Source: Carnegiea gigantea (Eukaryota; Streptophyta; Magnoliopsida; Caryophyllales; Cactaceae). From it: a stretch of DNA of 64,000 bases. The notes under the pieces were generated by a model, which searched no databases, had not been told where the DNA came from, and saw only the letters and a program-made list of their open reading frames with translations. The position numbers were made by a program, and so were the translations under genes. Shown here in pieces: positions 11,008-22,839 of this stretch; within the stretch, counting starts at the first letter, position 1, and each line of letters begins with the position of its first letter. The stretch is from the NCBI GenBank assembly GCA_029747015.1, contig JAKOGI010001346.1, forward strand, positions 77,001 to 141,000, read 5' to 3'.

Positions 11008-13479
11008 CTCTAACTCCTAATGTCCTCAACCATTTACCTATTGCTCCTCCTCAGCTAGCTATAGTTTCCTTAATTAAAATTGTAAATGCGTCCTTAAAAG
11101 ATATATTAAAACATATAATGTGTTATGTGCATTGATGATCTAATGTTGACATTTACTCAACTCATCAGTGGACTTTCTTTTAAACTTCCTGAAGCACGAA
11201 GATATTTAAAAGATCCAAAATAATTTATATAAAGGCCAAAGAAGGGGATAACTAGCCGATTTTATGGTGATTCAATGACTGATAACTATTTATGCCTTAT
11301 TTAAAACAACAATTAAGGGTTAAAATGCATTAGTTTGTGGTAAGATACTCCCTCATTGAAAGATTTATCTAACGACATATTATAAGTACAAATACAATAA
11401 CTAATGACATAGGCATGTGCAATATAAGCTCTAATTCAACCATCAACGAAGAGATATGCCTCGAATAGAGAGATGTCCATAGAAATCGATAGCCTTTCAC
11501 TCTGAGACTTATAACTCTCCCCACATTCATCCAAATGTCAAAACCATAATATATTAGAAACTACACATAATTATGTTTCCATGAAAAAAAAAAATTTGAT
11601 TGATTTGAAGGTCATATGTTAATGTTATTTGTCCTAAACAAATTGACCAAGAGAAACCAACAGGCTTAGTGGCCTACCATTTGGATATGCTTTTCTATAG
11701 TTGATTTAAGGAGGGATTTCGTCCTTTGCTGCTAGATCCACTTTGCACCGCAAGGGAAAATTTTGGTGGAGAAAACCTTAGAACATTCACTAACCTTGTT
11801 TATAGAGTACAATTGCTGGTGTTTCCCCAAAGCCCAAGGGGTATCCTCCTCCATGTAATTAGTATAAAAAGCGGTTTCTCTCATCCTCTTTAAACACACA
11901 TCAGTATATTCTCTTCTTCTCTTCTCCTATAGCTAAAGAGAAAACCCTTCATCTACTTTCTTCTCTTACTCTAGAGACTATCACTCACTCTCTCTCTCTC
12001 TCTACTTTTAACAAAAGTCAGCTAAAATAAATTTCCAAAATGTTAAAAATCCAATCTATCCCCGTTTACAGAAGGTACTTGGGGAGTAACCTCTAACCAT
12101 CTCTACAGTTGATTTGGAGTCTGAAGAGCGCTGAGCACTAGCATTACCAAATCCAATCGAAGTAAATCCTAAGTACGAAAAAAAGATAATAAATTGGTTT
12201 GTTGTTTCCCTCAATCTTTCTATGTTTCATTACTAATTTTGATTGGCATGTTTTTATTTGATCCATCTTTATTGCCCTGCTTATGCACATATTAATTTTA
12301 AACCTATGTAATTAACTAAGTGGACATTAAATCTCATTGCTTTTTTTATCGCTTACTTAGCATGTAAACATGACTAACTGCAGAGATTACACAAAAATCA
12401 TGTCTTTAATGTGCTAAATCACCATAAAATTGAAAATTGTACGAAAATAGACATTGTTATATGGAACTTGCCATTTGATGTTTCTTTTAAATCCTTAGTA
12501 GATGTCATATTGAATTGGCGATGTCAGTAGGCAAACTTATGTCACAAACATCGATTGTACTTTTGACCCTTAGCCCAGCACTTTGGTACTACCTTGTAGT
12601 TAAGTCAATCCCCATCTGAGATCTCAAGGATTGTTCTAAAAATTGTTTTCTTTAAAAAGGCAATTCAAGTTTTCCTAAAATATGGTGATGCCTTTATTCC
12701 CTTCTTTCCACAGTACATAGCAAAAGACCAGTCGCTTTCACTAAGGGCAGGATCGGAATACCTGTGTTGTGGCACCTTCAATGGCGATCGTATTGGAGAT
12801 GCTTAAATAGGTAAGACATGAAAAGGATTCAAAATTAGAAAAACACTAAATCTCTAAACTTTAAAATTTTCTTAATTAGGCATCTTCTATTGCACTAGGA
12901 GCAATCTCTAACATTGAATAGAACTTGGTTCACCTCACAGGCCCATTAGCGATATCTCTTTTAAACTTTGAAACCCCTTAAAAACATTTTTTTCCCCCTA
13001 CACAAAAGGACCTTGGCTCTATAAGGGTAATCCAACTTGTAAAACTCTGCTTTAGCATCAACTTAGAGGAATATATAACATCATTTAAAATCCATCCTAT
13101 CCTAAAAGGGAGACCAAGCCTCGAGTTACAAGCCCTTTTCTTGGCCAATAACCTTAAGCCAAACTAAATCCATAACTGTTAGAACCTTTTACAAAGCTTG
13201 GACCTCCGTTGTGCACTTTGTTCATGTTATAAGCAATTATGGCCCATTGTTGCTTATTACTTACATGATTGATGCAGAAGTTTGTAATATCTCACATCCA
13301 TAATCCATGCATTGATATTAGACAACCTACGATACTGTGCATATATGCTTGCATAAAAGAAAGAGATCAAAATAAAGTTGAAAAAAATTGCATGTATAAA
13401 TGTAGAACATCTGTACATGGGCTTGCATGAAAGGTAATATGATAACCATAACAATATAGTAATAAAATTAATTATAGTA
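11008..13479 (+). other. Unresolved region with an LTR-like promoter
   Basis: No protein-coding homology is visible. TATAAAAA at 11863-11870 is followed about 30 bp on by pyrimidine-rich leader sequence, ACACACATCAG and a (CT)n run near 11990-12002, the arrangement seen at the U3/R junction of plant LTRs. No second copy, ends or primer-binding site were found, so I list it only as LTR-like. Confidence 0.3.
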
Positions 13480-13584
13480 TCAACAACAACGATGATGACA
13501 ATGATGACAACGACAATAACAAGAGCAATAACAATAACAATAACGACCATAATAATAATAATGATGATGATGATGATGATGATG

Positions 13585-13619
<35 letters not shown>
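13480..13619. repeat. Compound AAC/GAT/AAT microsatellite
   Basis: An AAC/GAC/AAT-rich part passes into (GAT)n at about 13561-13585, then (AAT)n and finally a poly-A run. Minus-strand frames across it give long poly-Ile, poly-Tyr or poly-His runs and should not be read as genes. Confidence 0.95.
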
Positions 13620-13999
13620 GGAGAAAATGGAAAAGATGTAGGAAACTGCTTTGGGAAGTGGCACCTGTGGTCTGCTGTTGCACCCTAGTGGCTACCACTG
13701 GGTTTGTTCCTTGTAGCAAGTCTACTCCTTTGACTCCTGACTGGAATTTTCAAGTCGCAAACAAGGCCATAAAAAAATGAGGGGTTGGATGATAAGAGAC
13801 TATATGTCAAGGGTAGTATACAATAATACTTCCAACTTCGAAGTTGACGTCTATTCACCATACTATCAACCAATTTACTACTTGTATACTAGGAATTAAT
13901 TTGAAGGTGTTTTGCCTTAATGTAATATATATAACAATTTCATAGTGATATGGGATTGCATATATTTATGTGTAAGAACTTTTTAAGTGTATGCAATTG
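13620..13999. other. Flank of the Athila-like insertion, no gene
   Basis: AT-rich sequence that ends at the target site of the element starting at 14005. I see no coding signature. Confidence 0.4.
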
Positions 14000-14004
14000 C
14001 ATAA
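14000..14004. repeat. Target-site duplication CATAA (left)
   Basis: Identical to 23973-23977 right after the 3' LTR. It fixes both element boundaries to the base. Confidence 0.92.
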
Positions 14005-15165
14005 TATTCAACCAAAAATTATGATACTTTATACCCTTTTATTATCTAATATTTGCTCGAAATAAATTGTTAAATTAGAATTTTAATATATTTTCGTTTA
14101 TTTTGTAGGGATTGGGAAAGTGAAAAAATGAATAAAATTCCCAAAGATTGGACCAAGAGAAGATAGCCCGAAAAGAAGGGAACAGAACAAGAAAAGAAGC
14201 AACCCAGCATTCAAGCTTGCAAGCCTAGCCCAGCCGTGCCCTTCTCAGCCCAACCCAGGCACCCCCTCCTTTCTCTTTTCTTTTCTTTGTCCATTCCACC
14301 TTCTCTTCTTCTTTGGCCCAGCAGCCCAGCCTGACCTGTCCTCCCTCTTTTCTTTTTTCCTCTTTCTTTTTGTTTTTTCTTTTTTGGCCCAACCTCATGG
14401 CCCAGCTCTCTCTCTCTCTCTCTCCCATTTCATTTAAGTGGGGCATGCCTCTCACGTGGACAGCCAGCCTTTCCCCCTCCTTCCCATCTCTCTCTTCCTC
14501 CTCATCAGGTCACGTCCCAGAGAAACCGAAAATAGGGATCGTGCCCCTTTAGGTTCCTCCACCATAACTGTAGCCCTCTTCCCCTTCATCTTCCTCTATC
14601 ATTCATCCCATTAATTCAATCTACCGTTACCTTTCATTGACATCAACAAAGGGATGGTTTCAAGCACTCTAGGAGGGGCCTTAAAAAAGAGCCGAAGAAC
14701 AGAGCAAAGGGGGAGGGGGAAAAAAAGTTCAATCCTTTTAGTTTAGATTGAGAGTTTAGTCTTGAAAGATTGATGTAATTTTACTTATCAATTAATGGTA
14801 GATTGAGGTTGTTATTTAATTTTCATAAGTGTCATTCGAATTGCACAAGCCCTCATTTGCTTAAGTTTTGTTCGAATTGTTAAAGTTCTTATTTCTGAAG
14901 CTTTTTTGAATGAAGCAAGTTGTGATTTGGGGATAGTTGCGAGAAGGTGCCCATGACTCAAAATTATTTACAATTTGATGTTTTATTCTCACTTTGTTGA
15001 TTCTCACTTTGGTGCCTTTGTTTGCAAGTCAGTGATAGGTAATTTTAGCATCTTCTTTATTAATTTAGTTTAAAAGTTTTAGTAATCTAAATTTACAACC
15101 ATCCCTGAGGACGACATCCGTAATTACTACAACGAAAATCGTATACTTGCGGGAAATTCATAACA
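14005..15165 (+). repeat. 5' LTR of the Athila-like element
   Basis: 1161 bp; homologous along its whole length to 22840-23972. It ends ...GAAATTCATAACA. The expected terminal TG is TA here, a G-to-A transition. It includes a (CT)n run near 14408-14424 that is shorter in the 3' copy. Open frames inside both LTRs (for example 14225-14455) are low-complexity shadows repeated in both copies. Confidence 0.93.
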
Positions 15166-15171
15166 AGTTTT

Positions 15172-15189
15172 TGGCACCATTGCCGGGGA
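15172..15189 (+). promoter_or_regulatory. Primer-binding site, tRNA-Asp type
   Basis: TGGCACCATTGCCGGGGA begins six bases after the LTR end. It is complementary to the 3' end of plant tRNA-Asp(GUC) except at two positions. Both differences are CG-to-CA changes, the pattern left by deamination of methylated CpG, so the site was probably perfect when the element inserted. Confidence 0.88.
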
Positions 15190-16121
15190 TGGCATTGTGA
15201 AATTTGGTTACATCAAGTCGTAGTTTGATTATTAGAGTCGTTTTCGTTTTAGTTTTCGTTGAGTCATTATTTTTATTTAGTAGTTTAGTTTTAATTTGGA
15301 ATTTAGTTTATATTTTGATTTTGATTTTTTTTTTTGTCAAGATTAGTCTTATTTTTAGATGCTTTTTATTGCTAAAAAAAAGGCACTAATCAGTTTGGTT
15401 TTTGTGCAGCGAAAAGAAGTCAAATAGAACTGATTCGGAAATATTCCCAGTGCAGACTTTTCACCAATTTCCGCATTCTGTTTGAATTTTCTGGGCAAAT
15501 CCTAGTGTGATTTTTGCTATTTTGATATTTTTCCTAGATTCTCATAAGTTTTAGAGTGTGTGTGAATTTCTTTGGAATTGTTGGAGCTGCTTAGATTTTT
15601 CTGTGAATTTTAGAATTACTATTCTATTTGCATTTTTCTGCACTATTTGGCGACTAAAAAAATTCAAGAAAAATTATATTTATGTCCCTTGTGATTGTGT
15701 GGATTTTTCTGCATATTTAGTTTTAATTTTAGGAGTCTTATTTTCTATTTTAAATTTTATTTTTAGAATTAGGTTGTTTAGGTGTGGTTTTATTTATTTT
15801 TAGCTTCTTGGTGTTTGTGCTTTTGTTTGAATTTTACTTATTTTTTGTTTGTGAATTGTTTTTAGTTTTGATTCACTCTTTTTATTTTGTTTTGTCATTT
15901 TGTGGCTTTAAAGAAAAGAAAAGGCAAAAAAAGAAAATAGAAAAAACCCAAAAGAAAAAAAAAGTGCAAAAAAAGGAAAAGACCAAAAATAGAACCTTGG
16001 GTGAGGGTGTTGGATTTATATGACTGGTTAGGTTAGAAATCCTAAAAATCATAGACTTGTTAGAAGTGAACCCGACCCTGACTTAGAATCCGAATCTGAA
16101 CCCAAGCTTAGAATCGAAGAA
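15190..16121 (+). other. T-rich 5' leader of the Athila-like element
   Basis: A long, strongly T-rich and then A-rich leader precedes gag. Short open frames here (15204-15389, 15558-15803, 15784-16023) code for hydrophobic Phe/Leu/Val strings because of base composition and have no family resemblance. Confidence 0.7.
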
Positions 16122-17516
16122 ATGGCACAAGAAAGACATTTGAGTGAGATTTTCTACCCTCCTAGAATTGCTGTGCCATCTTGCTTCACTATACCTAACC
16201 TTGGACCCAATGTAACCTTCGAATTAAGACCTCACTATACTCAGATGCTCTCTAAATTCACTGATTTAGAGGATGCTTATTTATTTTTGAGGAAAAGAAG
16301 TCTGTTCTATGATGCATTTTCCTAATATTTCCATTGATGTTGTGCACATAAAATTAATTCCTTTTGCTTTGAAAGATTCTGCTAAACGTTGGATGTATGG
16401 CTTGGCTGCTAATTCTGTAACTTCTTGGAATGATTTTGTGAAATTGTTCTTAAGAAAATATTTTCCTAATGCCAAGACTGTTAAGCTAAGGAATGAGATT
16501 AATCAATTTGTGCAACTTGATAGGGAATCATTTTGGAAATATTTTGATAGGTTCAAGAATTTGTTGGCCCAGTGTCCCCATCATGGTCTAGACCAGGCAC
16601 GTTTGTGCCAGATTATTTATGAAGGACTTGACCAACAGACTAGGACCATGGTAGAGTCTATGTGTCAGGGTGGTTTTCTTTCTAAGAGCGCCACAGATGC
16701 TTGGGAATTTCTAGAGGACTTAGCTGAGAAAACTATGCAGTGGGAAACTGCTCGGGATGACAGCTTAAGTTCTAGGATTGCTAGGGGTGGGTTACATTCT
16801 ATTCTGATGTGAGTCACTTAGAGTCTAAGGTTGCTGCTTTAGAAAACATGTTGAAGGGATTGACTCCACAAATGACTCAGTTACCCCAGACTTCTTCAGC
16901 GTCTTGCTCTTATTGTCATGCCTTAGATAATTCATTGAGTGCTTGTCCCTATTTTGCTCACCAGTTAGCAATTGGGCAAGAGCAAGCAAGTATGGCCTTT
17001 CAGAGACCTAAGAATGACCCTTTCTCTCCTTTTTACAATCCAGGGTGGAGAAATCACCCTAACTTCTCTTGGAGTAATGGACCAAATGCTGCGGTTCCTA
17101 ACTCTCAGCCCGTCTCTCACCCTTCTAGTTCCTTTCAGAGACCGGTTTTTCCGGGTGTACCTAATGCACCTAGACCTCCACCTCCTGTAGCTTAAGTTCA
17201 ACCTCCTCCTGGTTATAGTGACATTGATAAAATGGAGAGGAGAATTAATAACAATGTGGAGAAAATGATTAATGCTAATATGGAAAGAATGATGAGAATG
17301 ATGACTGAACAGTTTTCCCAATTAGCATCATCTTCTAGGGAGTCAGGTACTTTTTCAAGTCAACCTGAGGTGAACCCTAAGGGTCACTCATCTTCTTCTT
17401 CAGGTAACCCTAGTGAGCCTGTGAGGAAAGTAAATGCAGTAATATCTCTCCGTTCCGGTCGAGAGATTAATAACCAGGTTAGAAGTCCTAATAAGCCCTG
17501 CAGGTATCCTCACTAA
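16122..17516 (+). pseudogene. gag of the Athila-like element
   Basis: It starts at ATG 16122 (MAQERHLSEIFYPPRIAVPS). The gag core follows: HFPNISIDVVHIKLIPFALK, then KRWMYGLAANSVTSWNDF, then the ESFWKYFDRFKNLLAQCPHH block and a LxEDLAEKTMQWE block. A CSYCHALDNSLSACPYF cluster at about 16906-16958 looks like a degenerate zinc finger. About 16310-16810 reads in another frame, so two compensating frame changes enclose the core; an in-frame TAA lies at 17193-17195 and another at 17514-17516. Gag normally packages element RNA in cytoplasmic particles, and this copy cannot make it whole. Confidence 0.9.
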
Positions 17517-18383
17517 TTCTTCAAGAATTCTTCTTCTTCTTCCTCTTCACCTCCAGAGATTGGTCCATCCAGTGAGCCAGGGAATGCTACTGATGATGTC
17601 CCCAATGATTCTGATACTCCTCCCTCTCTTGAGTCACCGTCTAAAAAAGAGGAGTCCAAGGAGAAAGACTTTTTTGATTCAGTTGACCCTTCTCCTCCTA
17701 AGGGTCCTTCTTCTTCTGAGAAAGTCCATATGTCTTTGCCTCCTTTTCCCCATAAGCTTAAGAAGAAAGACCAAGCCCATGTTGAGAAGATGAGAGACAC
17801 CTTCTCTCAAGTTAAGATCAACATTCCTTTGCTCGATGTTATTCAGCAGATGCCTCCATATGCTAGGTTTTTAAAGGATCTGTGCACAACCAAGAGAGCT
17901 ACCAATGTCCCTAGGAAGGATTTCTTAGCTTCTGGTGCTAGTTCTATTCTATCTCATCAGATCCCAGTGAAGTATAAGGACCCCGGGTGCCATACTATTT
18001 CTATAGTTATACGAGACTAGCTCATTCATAGAGCTTTGCTTGATTTAGGGGCCAGCGTCAACTTGATTTCCTTCACTGAGTATGAGAGGCTAGGTAAGCT
18101 TAAGTCTACTAAGATGGTTATTCAATTAGCTGATAGGTCGACTAGATTACCTAGGGGTATTGTTGAGGATGTGCTAATTCGAGTGGGTGAATTCATTTAC
18201 CCTGTGGACTTTGTTGTGATTGAGACTGAGACGGTGTCTAACTTAGCTAGTCAAGTCCCTGTGATTTTAGGGCGTTCTTTCTTGGCTACTGGCAATGCCC
18301 TTATTAATTGCAGGAATGGCATGATGAGACTATCTTTTGATAACATGACCTTAGAGCTTAACATTTTTAATTTGCAAAGGTAG
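17517..18383 (+). pseudogene. gag-protease linker and aspartic protease of the Athila-like element
   Basis: Same frame as the rest of pol. A Ser/Pro/Glu/Lys-rich linker (17517-17800) runs into a conserved block (KINIPLLDVIQQMPPYARFL, about 17812-17871) and then the retropepsin-like domain. LDLGASVNLI near 18042-18068 carries the catalytic D-x-G, and VPVILGRSFLATGNALI near 18255-18305 is the conserved C-terminal flap/ILGR segment. In-frame TAG codons at 18018-18020 and 18381-18383 sit on either side of the protease. The catalytic Asp is present. Confidence 0.85.
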
Positions 18384-19763
18384 CCATCTGGTTTTGATGA
18401 TATGGAGTTCTCTACTCTTCACTGGGTAGAAAATTCTATACTTGATGATGCTTGTGATGATGTGTTTGCTGTTGAGTATGAATCCTTTCTTGTGAATGAC
18501 GAGCCTGAGTATGATGCTTTTGAGTTTGATGATTTATGCTCTACTGCTGATTGTTTGCTCACTGCTGCTTCCGAATCTGCTCCTGAATCTGTTTCCCCTC
18601 CCACTCTTGAACTGAAACCCCTTCCTGATTCTCTTAAGTATGCATTTCTAGGCCTCCATAAATCTTTTCCTATCATTATTGCTTCTGACCTAGACGGGGA
18701 CCAAGAGACTAAGTTGATTGCCCTACTTAGAGAGAACAAGGAAGCTTTAGGTTGGACCTTAGGAGATATTAAGGGCATTAGTCCTTCCATTGTGCAACGT
18801 AGGATTCATCTAGAGGACAATGCTAAGCCCTACTATGACCGTCAAAGGCGTTTGAACCCTACCCTTCAGGAAGTGGTTAGGAAAGAAGTGCTGAAGTGGT
18901 TGGACCATAGGATCATTTACCCAATTTCTGATAGTGAGTGGGTTAGTCCCGTTTAAGTTGTTCCTAAGAAGACCGGGATCACCGTGATTAGGAATGACAA
19001 GAACGAGTTAGTCCCTACTCGAGTGCAATCTGGGTGGCGTGTTTGTATAGATTATAGAAAATTGAATGCTGCCACTCGGAAAGATCACTTTCCCCTTCCT
19101 TTCTTGGACCAGATGTTAGAGAGGTTGGCTGGACATTCCTTCTATTGCTTTTTAGATGGATACTTTGGCTACACCCAGATCTTTATTGCTCCTGAGGATC
19201 AGGAGAAGACTACTTTCGCCTGTCTCTTTGGAACTTATGCCTTTAGATGTATGCCTTTCAGACTGTGCAATGCCCCTACTACCTTTCAACGTTGTATGGT
19301 TTTTATTTTTTCAGATTTAGTTAAACACTGCTTAGAAATTTTCATGGATGCATTCTCTATATTTGGGTCTTCCTTTGATGATTGTTTATCTAATCTGAGA
19401 AAAGTGTTGGAAAGGTGTAGGGAGAAAAGTTTGACTCTGAATTGGGAGAAATGCCATTTTATGGTTAGGAAGGAAATAGTCTTAGGCCATGTTATTTCTA
19501 AAGATGGAATTGAGGTCGATAAGGCTAACACTGATTTGCTTGTTAATCTTCCCCCTCCCACCTGTGTGAAAGAAGTAAGGTCTTTCCTTGGACATGCGAG
19601 CTTCTATCGTCACTTCATTAAGGACTTTAGTAAGATTGCAAAGCCCTTGTCCAACTTGCTAGCTAAAGATGTGCCCTTTTATTTTTCTGATGAATGTCTT
19701 GTGGCCTTCACTAAGCTTAAGGAAGCCTTACCTTCTGCTTCTGTTCTTCATCCTCCCATCTGA
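18384..19763 (+). pseudogene. Reverse transcriptase of the Athila-like element
   Basis: An acidic spacer (about 18402-18600) leads into the polymerase: TKLIALLRENKEALGWTLGD, RIHLEDNAKP, SEWVSPV, then VCIDYRKLNAATRKDHFPLP (about 19041) and FLDGYFGYTQI. The catalytic block at 19341-19355 reads FMDAFS, so the second Asp of the family's DD pair is Ala. Stops lie at 18954-18956 (TAA) and 19761-19763 (TGA). The connection domain (KEVRSFLGHASFYRHFIKDF) follows. It would copy element RNA to DNA, but the active site is lost as well as the frame. Confidence 0.92.
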
Positions 19764-20351
19764 GGAGAACCTTTTGAATTGATGTGTGATGCATCTTATT
19801 ATGCTGTTGGGGTAGTTTTAGGACAGCGTGTTGATAAGAAGCCCCATGTGATTTACTATGCTAGTCACACTTTGAATGATGCCCAACTAAACTATACTGT
19901 GACTGAGAAAGAATTTTTGGCTGTGATCTTTGGGTTTGAGAAATTTAGACCCTATCTGATTGGGTCTTATGTGATTGTGTACACTGACCACTCTGCTCTT
20001 AAGCATCTTCTTTCTAAGAAGGATGCTAAGCCTAGACTTACTAGATGGATATTGCTGTTGTAAGAGTTTGACTGTGAAATCAGAGACAAGAAAAGTTCTG
20101 AAAACCTTGTAGCTGATCATTTGTCCAGGATTTTATCTGATAGAGAGAGTGAGTCAACTGTTTCTGAGTGCTTCCCTGATGAGCAGTTGTATACTGTCTA
20201 CATTGATCTTTGGTATGCTGATATTGTTAACTACCTAGTTGCTAGTAGGATTCCTGAGAGTTGGACCAAGAATGATAGGGATAGGTTCTTTCACCTTGTG
20301 AAGTTCTTTGTTTGTGATGATTCTTATTTGTTTAAGTACTGTTCTAACTAA
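19764..20351 (+). pseudogene. RNase H of the Athila-like element
   Basis: The frame continues from [18 protein letters not shown] carries the first Asp, [20 protein letters not shown] the Glu and [12 protein letters not shown] the next Asp. The terminal NLVADHLSR-like block (ENLVADHLSRI, about 20101) is kept. Stops at 20061-20063 and 20349-20351 interrupt it. The spacer after about 20121 runs to the integrase zinc finger. Confidence 0.88.
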
Positions 20352-21506
20352 ATGTTTAGGAGGTGCATTCCCGACCATGAGGTGAGAAGTGTCCTTTCTT
20401 TCTGTCATGACTAGGCATGTGGGGGGCATTTTAGCGGTAGGAAAACTGTAGCCAAAATTCTTCAATATGGTTTCTATTGGGCTACTCTATTTAGGGATGC
20501 TTTTGAGTACTGTAAGAGTTGCCCTAGGTGCCAGCAATTGGGTAGAATCAGCAGGCAGGATATGATGCTACTGAGTCCCATCATTGTGGTGGAAGTTTTT
20601 GATGTGTGGGGTATGGACTTCATGGGACCATTTCCTTCATCTTTTGGAAATGAGTATATTTTGCTAGTTGTGGACTATATGTCTAGATGGGTTAAAGCCA
20701 TCCCTTCTAGGACTAATGATGCTAAAGTTGTTATAAAGTTCTTAAGGGAGAACATCTTTGCTAGATTTGGCATGCCCCGTGCTATTATTAGTAATCAGGG
20801 TACCCATTTCAATAATAGGTCTTTTGATGCCTTACTGAAGAGGTATTCCATTGTCCATAGGCTTGCTACCCCCTATCATCTCCAAACCAGTGGTCAGGTT
20901 GAGGTGTCTAATCGACAGATTAAGCATATTCTTGAAAAGACAGTGAGTCGGAATAGAAAGGATTGGGCTGATAAACTCGTAGATGCTCTTTGGGCCTATA
21001 GGACGGCTTTCAAAACTCCCTTAGGTATGTCACCTTATAGGGTTGTTTATGGTAAGCCTTATTATCTTCCTGTTGAAATAGAGCATAGAGCTTGGTGGGC
21101 CATTAAGAAACTCAACTATGATTTGACTGAGGCTGGTGAAGAGCGTAGATTGCAACTGAATGAACTTGATGAGATTAGAGCTGAGGCTTATGAGAGTGTT
21201 CGTTCTTACAAAGAAAGGGCGAAGTTGTTTCATGATAGGCGTATCCTTCGGAGAGAGTTTGCCCCTGGAATGAAAGTGCTCTTGTATGACTCTAGGCTCC
21301 ATTTGTTTCCAGGGAAGTTAAGGTCCCGATGGACGAGTCCTTATATTGTCTCACGTGTTTTCCCTTATGGTGCAGTCAAAATTCAAGACCCTGATAGTGG
21401 TGCTACTTTTAAGGTGAATGGCCAAAGATTGAAGCAATTTCTGGAGTTGCCTAGCCAAAAAGATGTGGAGTGTCTGATACTACGCGAGCCGAGTCCTGCT
21501 CAGTGA
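20352..21506 (+). pseudogene. Integrase of the Athila-like element
   Basis: The HHCC zinc-binding part spans about 20385-20535 (H...[15 protein letters not shown]...CKSCPRCQ), with an in-frame TAG at 20412-20414. The core follows: [20 protein letters not shown] has the first Asp. The position of the second catalytic Asp (20793-20795) reads Asn in ISNQGTHF, and the Glu is present in [11 protein letters not shown]. The C-terminal part ([20 protein letters not shown]) has the GPY/F-like fold, and the frame ends with TGA at 21504-21506 without a chromodomain. From 20538 it is a single open frame of 322 codons, the longest intact piece of the element. Confidence 0.93.
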
Positions 21507-22824
21507 TGTGTTGAGATGATAGCTCGGGTGTACCTAGCATCCGACCTGGTTTGCTAAGAACTTCTTTTTATCCCTTCTCTCTTCTATTCTTCTTCTCTTT
21601 TTCCTTTTTCTTTCCTTTTGTATAGTTGGTTCTTTTTGTCTTTCTTTTGTATATATATGTTGACTATTTGCTTTTGAGCCGTATCTTTGTGAGTCTTGTT
21701 TATTTGTTTTCTTTTTCAGTTTTATTTTCTGGTTCTTTCTACTCCCAATGAGGGTATTGTTCGGAATAGGTGTGGGGGTGGGGAACTTTTGACTAAACAA
21801 AAAAAAAACAAACAAAAAAAGGGAAAATTTTAAAAATCTAAAAAACAAGATTTTTGTTTTTAGGGAAGCCTTGTACTATTCTGATCAGCTTACATCCCCT
21901 GTACTTTGATTGTTAGCTTGTATATACGCATGATGAGCTTGATAGGTCTCCATCCTCGGTGTGTCGTTCTTAGCCTTAATTCTAACCTTATTTGTTCATT
22001 ATCGCTGTATGATCCAATCCATATTTCTTTCATCCTCATTGTCTTACGGTATTAGTTTTTCATGATCGGCTCTCCCACTTGTTTTAGGCGCAATTACTTT
22101 GAAGAAAAAAAAAGGGAAAGAATAAATGAAAGGAAAAAAAAGAAAAGAGAAAGAATAAAAGAAAAAAAGAGAATTGAAAAAAAGAATTGGAAAAAAAAAT
22201 GAATGAAATTTGGAATGACAAGTAACCCTTTGAGGCATACGCTACTGGGTGGTACCCTTTGAGGCAATATTGCTATTAGGAAAGCTTGCTTCCAATATTT
22301 ATGATTCAATAATGTAATTTGTGTCAGTCAAGTGGGGTTGAGTTTGATTCTGGTAAACCTAAGCCGTAGGATGATGAGATACTTGCACACGAGCACAGGG
22401 ACGGATTCAAAGCTTTAGTGTACAAGTGGGTTGAAATATTAGGGCTTTCCTGTCATTCATGAGGTAGAGAGTCTTGATGAGTACATTTTGTTTATATGCA
22501 GGCTACTATCTTTGCTACATGGGTGATTTAGTTGATTAGAATGTGTATATATCTTCCCCCAGTTTTGCACATATTAATTTTTGAATTTAAAAAAAAACAA
22601 ATCCCAAAAAGATTTTTAAGTTTCTGTTTTCTTTTATAGATTTTGTGGGTATATCTTTTGCAAACCTTTACGAGACCTTACTCGTCCACTAAGGATAACC
22701 TAGGGTTTAAAGGGCTTGTTGCACGTGCTAAGTGTAACTGTGATTCCTACGAAAGTGAGTTACCAATTTTATGTTCTTTTTCTAGGCTTTTTAGTTTTAT
22801 TTTACTCACGGACGAGCAAAACTT
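21507..22824 (+). other. 3' untranslated region of the Athila-like element
   Basis: About 1.3 kb of T-rich then A-rich sequence with no family-like frame. From about 21735 (CTCCCAATGAGGGTATTG) to the polypurine tract it is collinear with 57405-58528 of the element at 53.9-59.8 kb. It contains two copies of a CCCTTTGAGGCA-headed unit near 22207-22275. Confidence 0.8.
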
Positions 22825-22839
22825 AGGTGTGGGGGTATT
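22825..22839 (+). promoter_or_regulatory. Polypurine tract region
   Basis: AGGTGTGGGGGTATT lies directly before the 3' LTR start and would prime plus-strand synthesis. The same tract, with one change, precedes the LTR at 58544. Confidence 0.75.

Noticed and set aside
13257..13719. Minus-strand frames with poly-Ile, poly-Tyr and poly-His
   Set aside because: Artefacts of the compound trinucleotide repeat at 13480-13619.
14225..14552. Opposed charged and hydrophobic frames, repeated at 23034-23422
   Set aside because: They lie in both LTR copies and reflect a strongly pyrimidine-biased R/U5 leader. Recurrence is due to the LTR, not to a gene.
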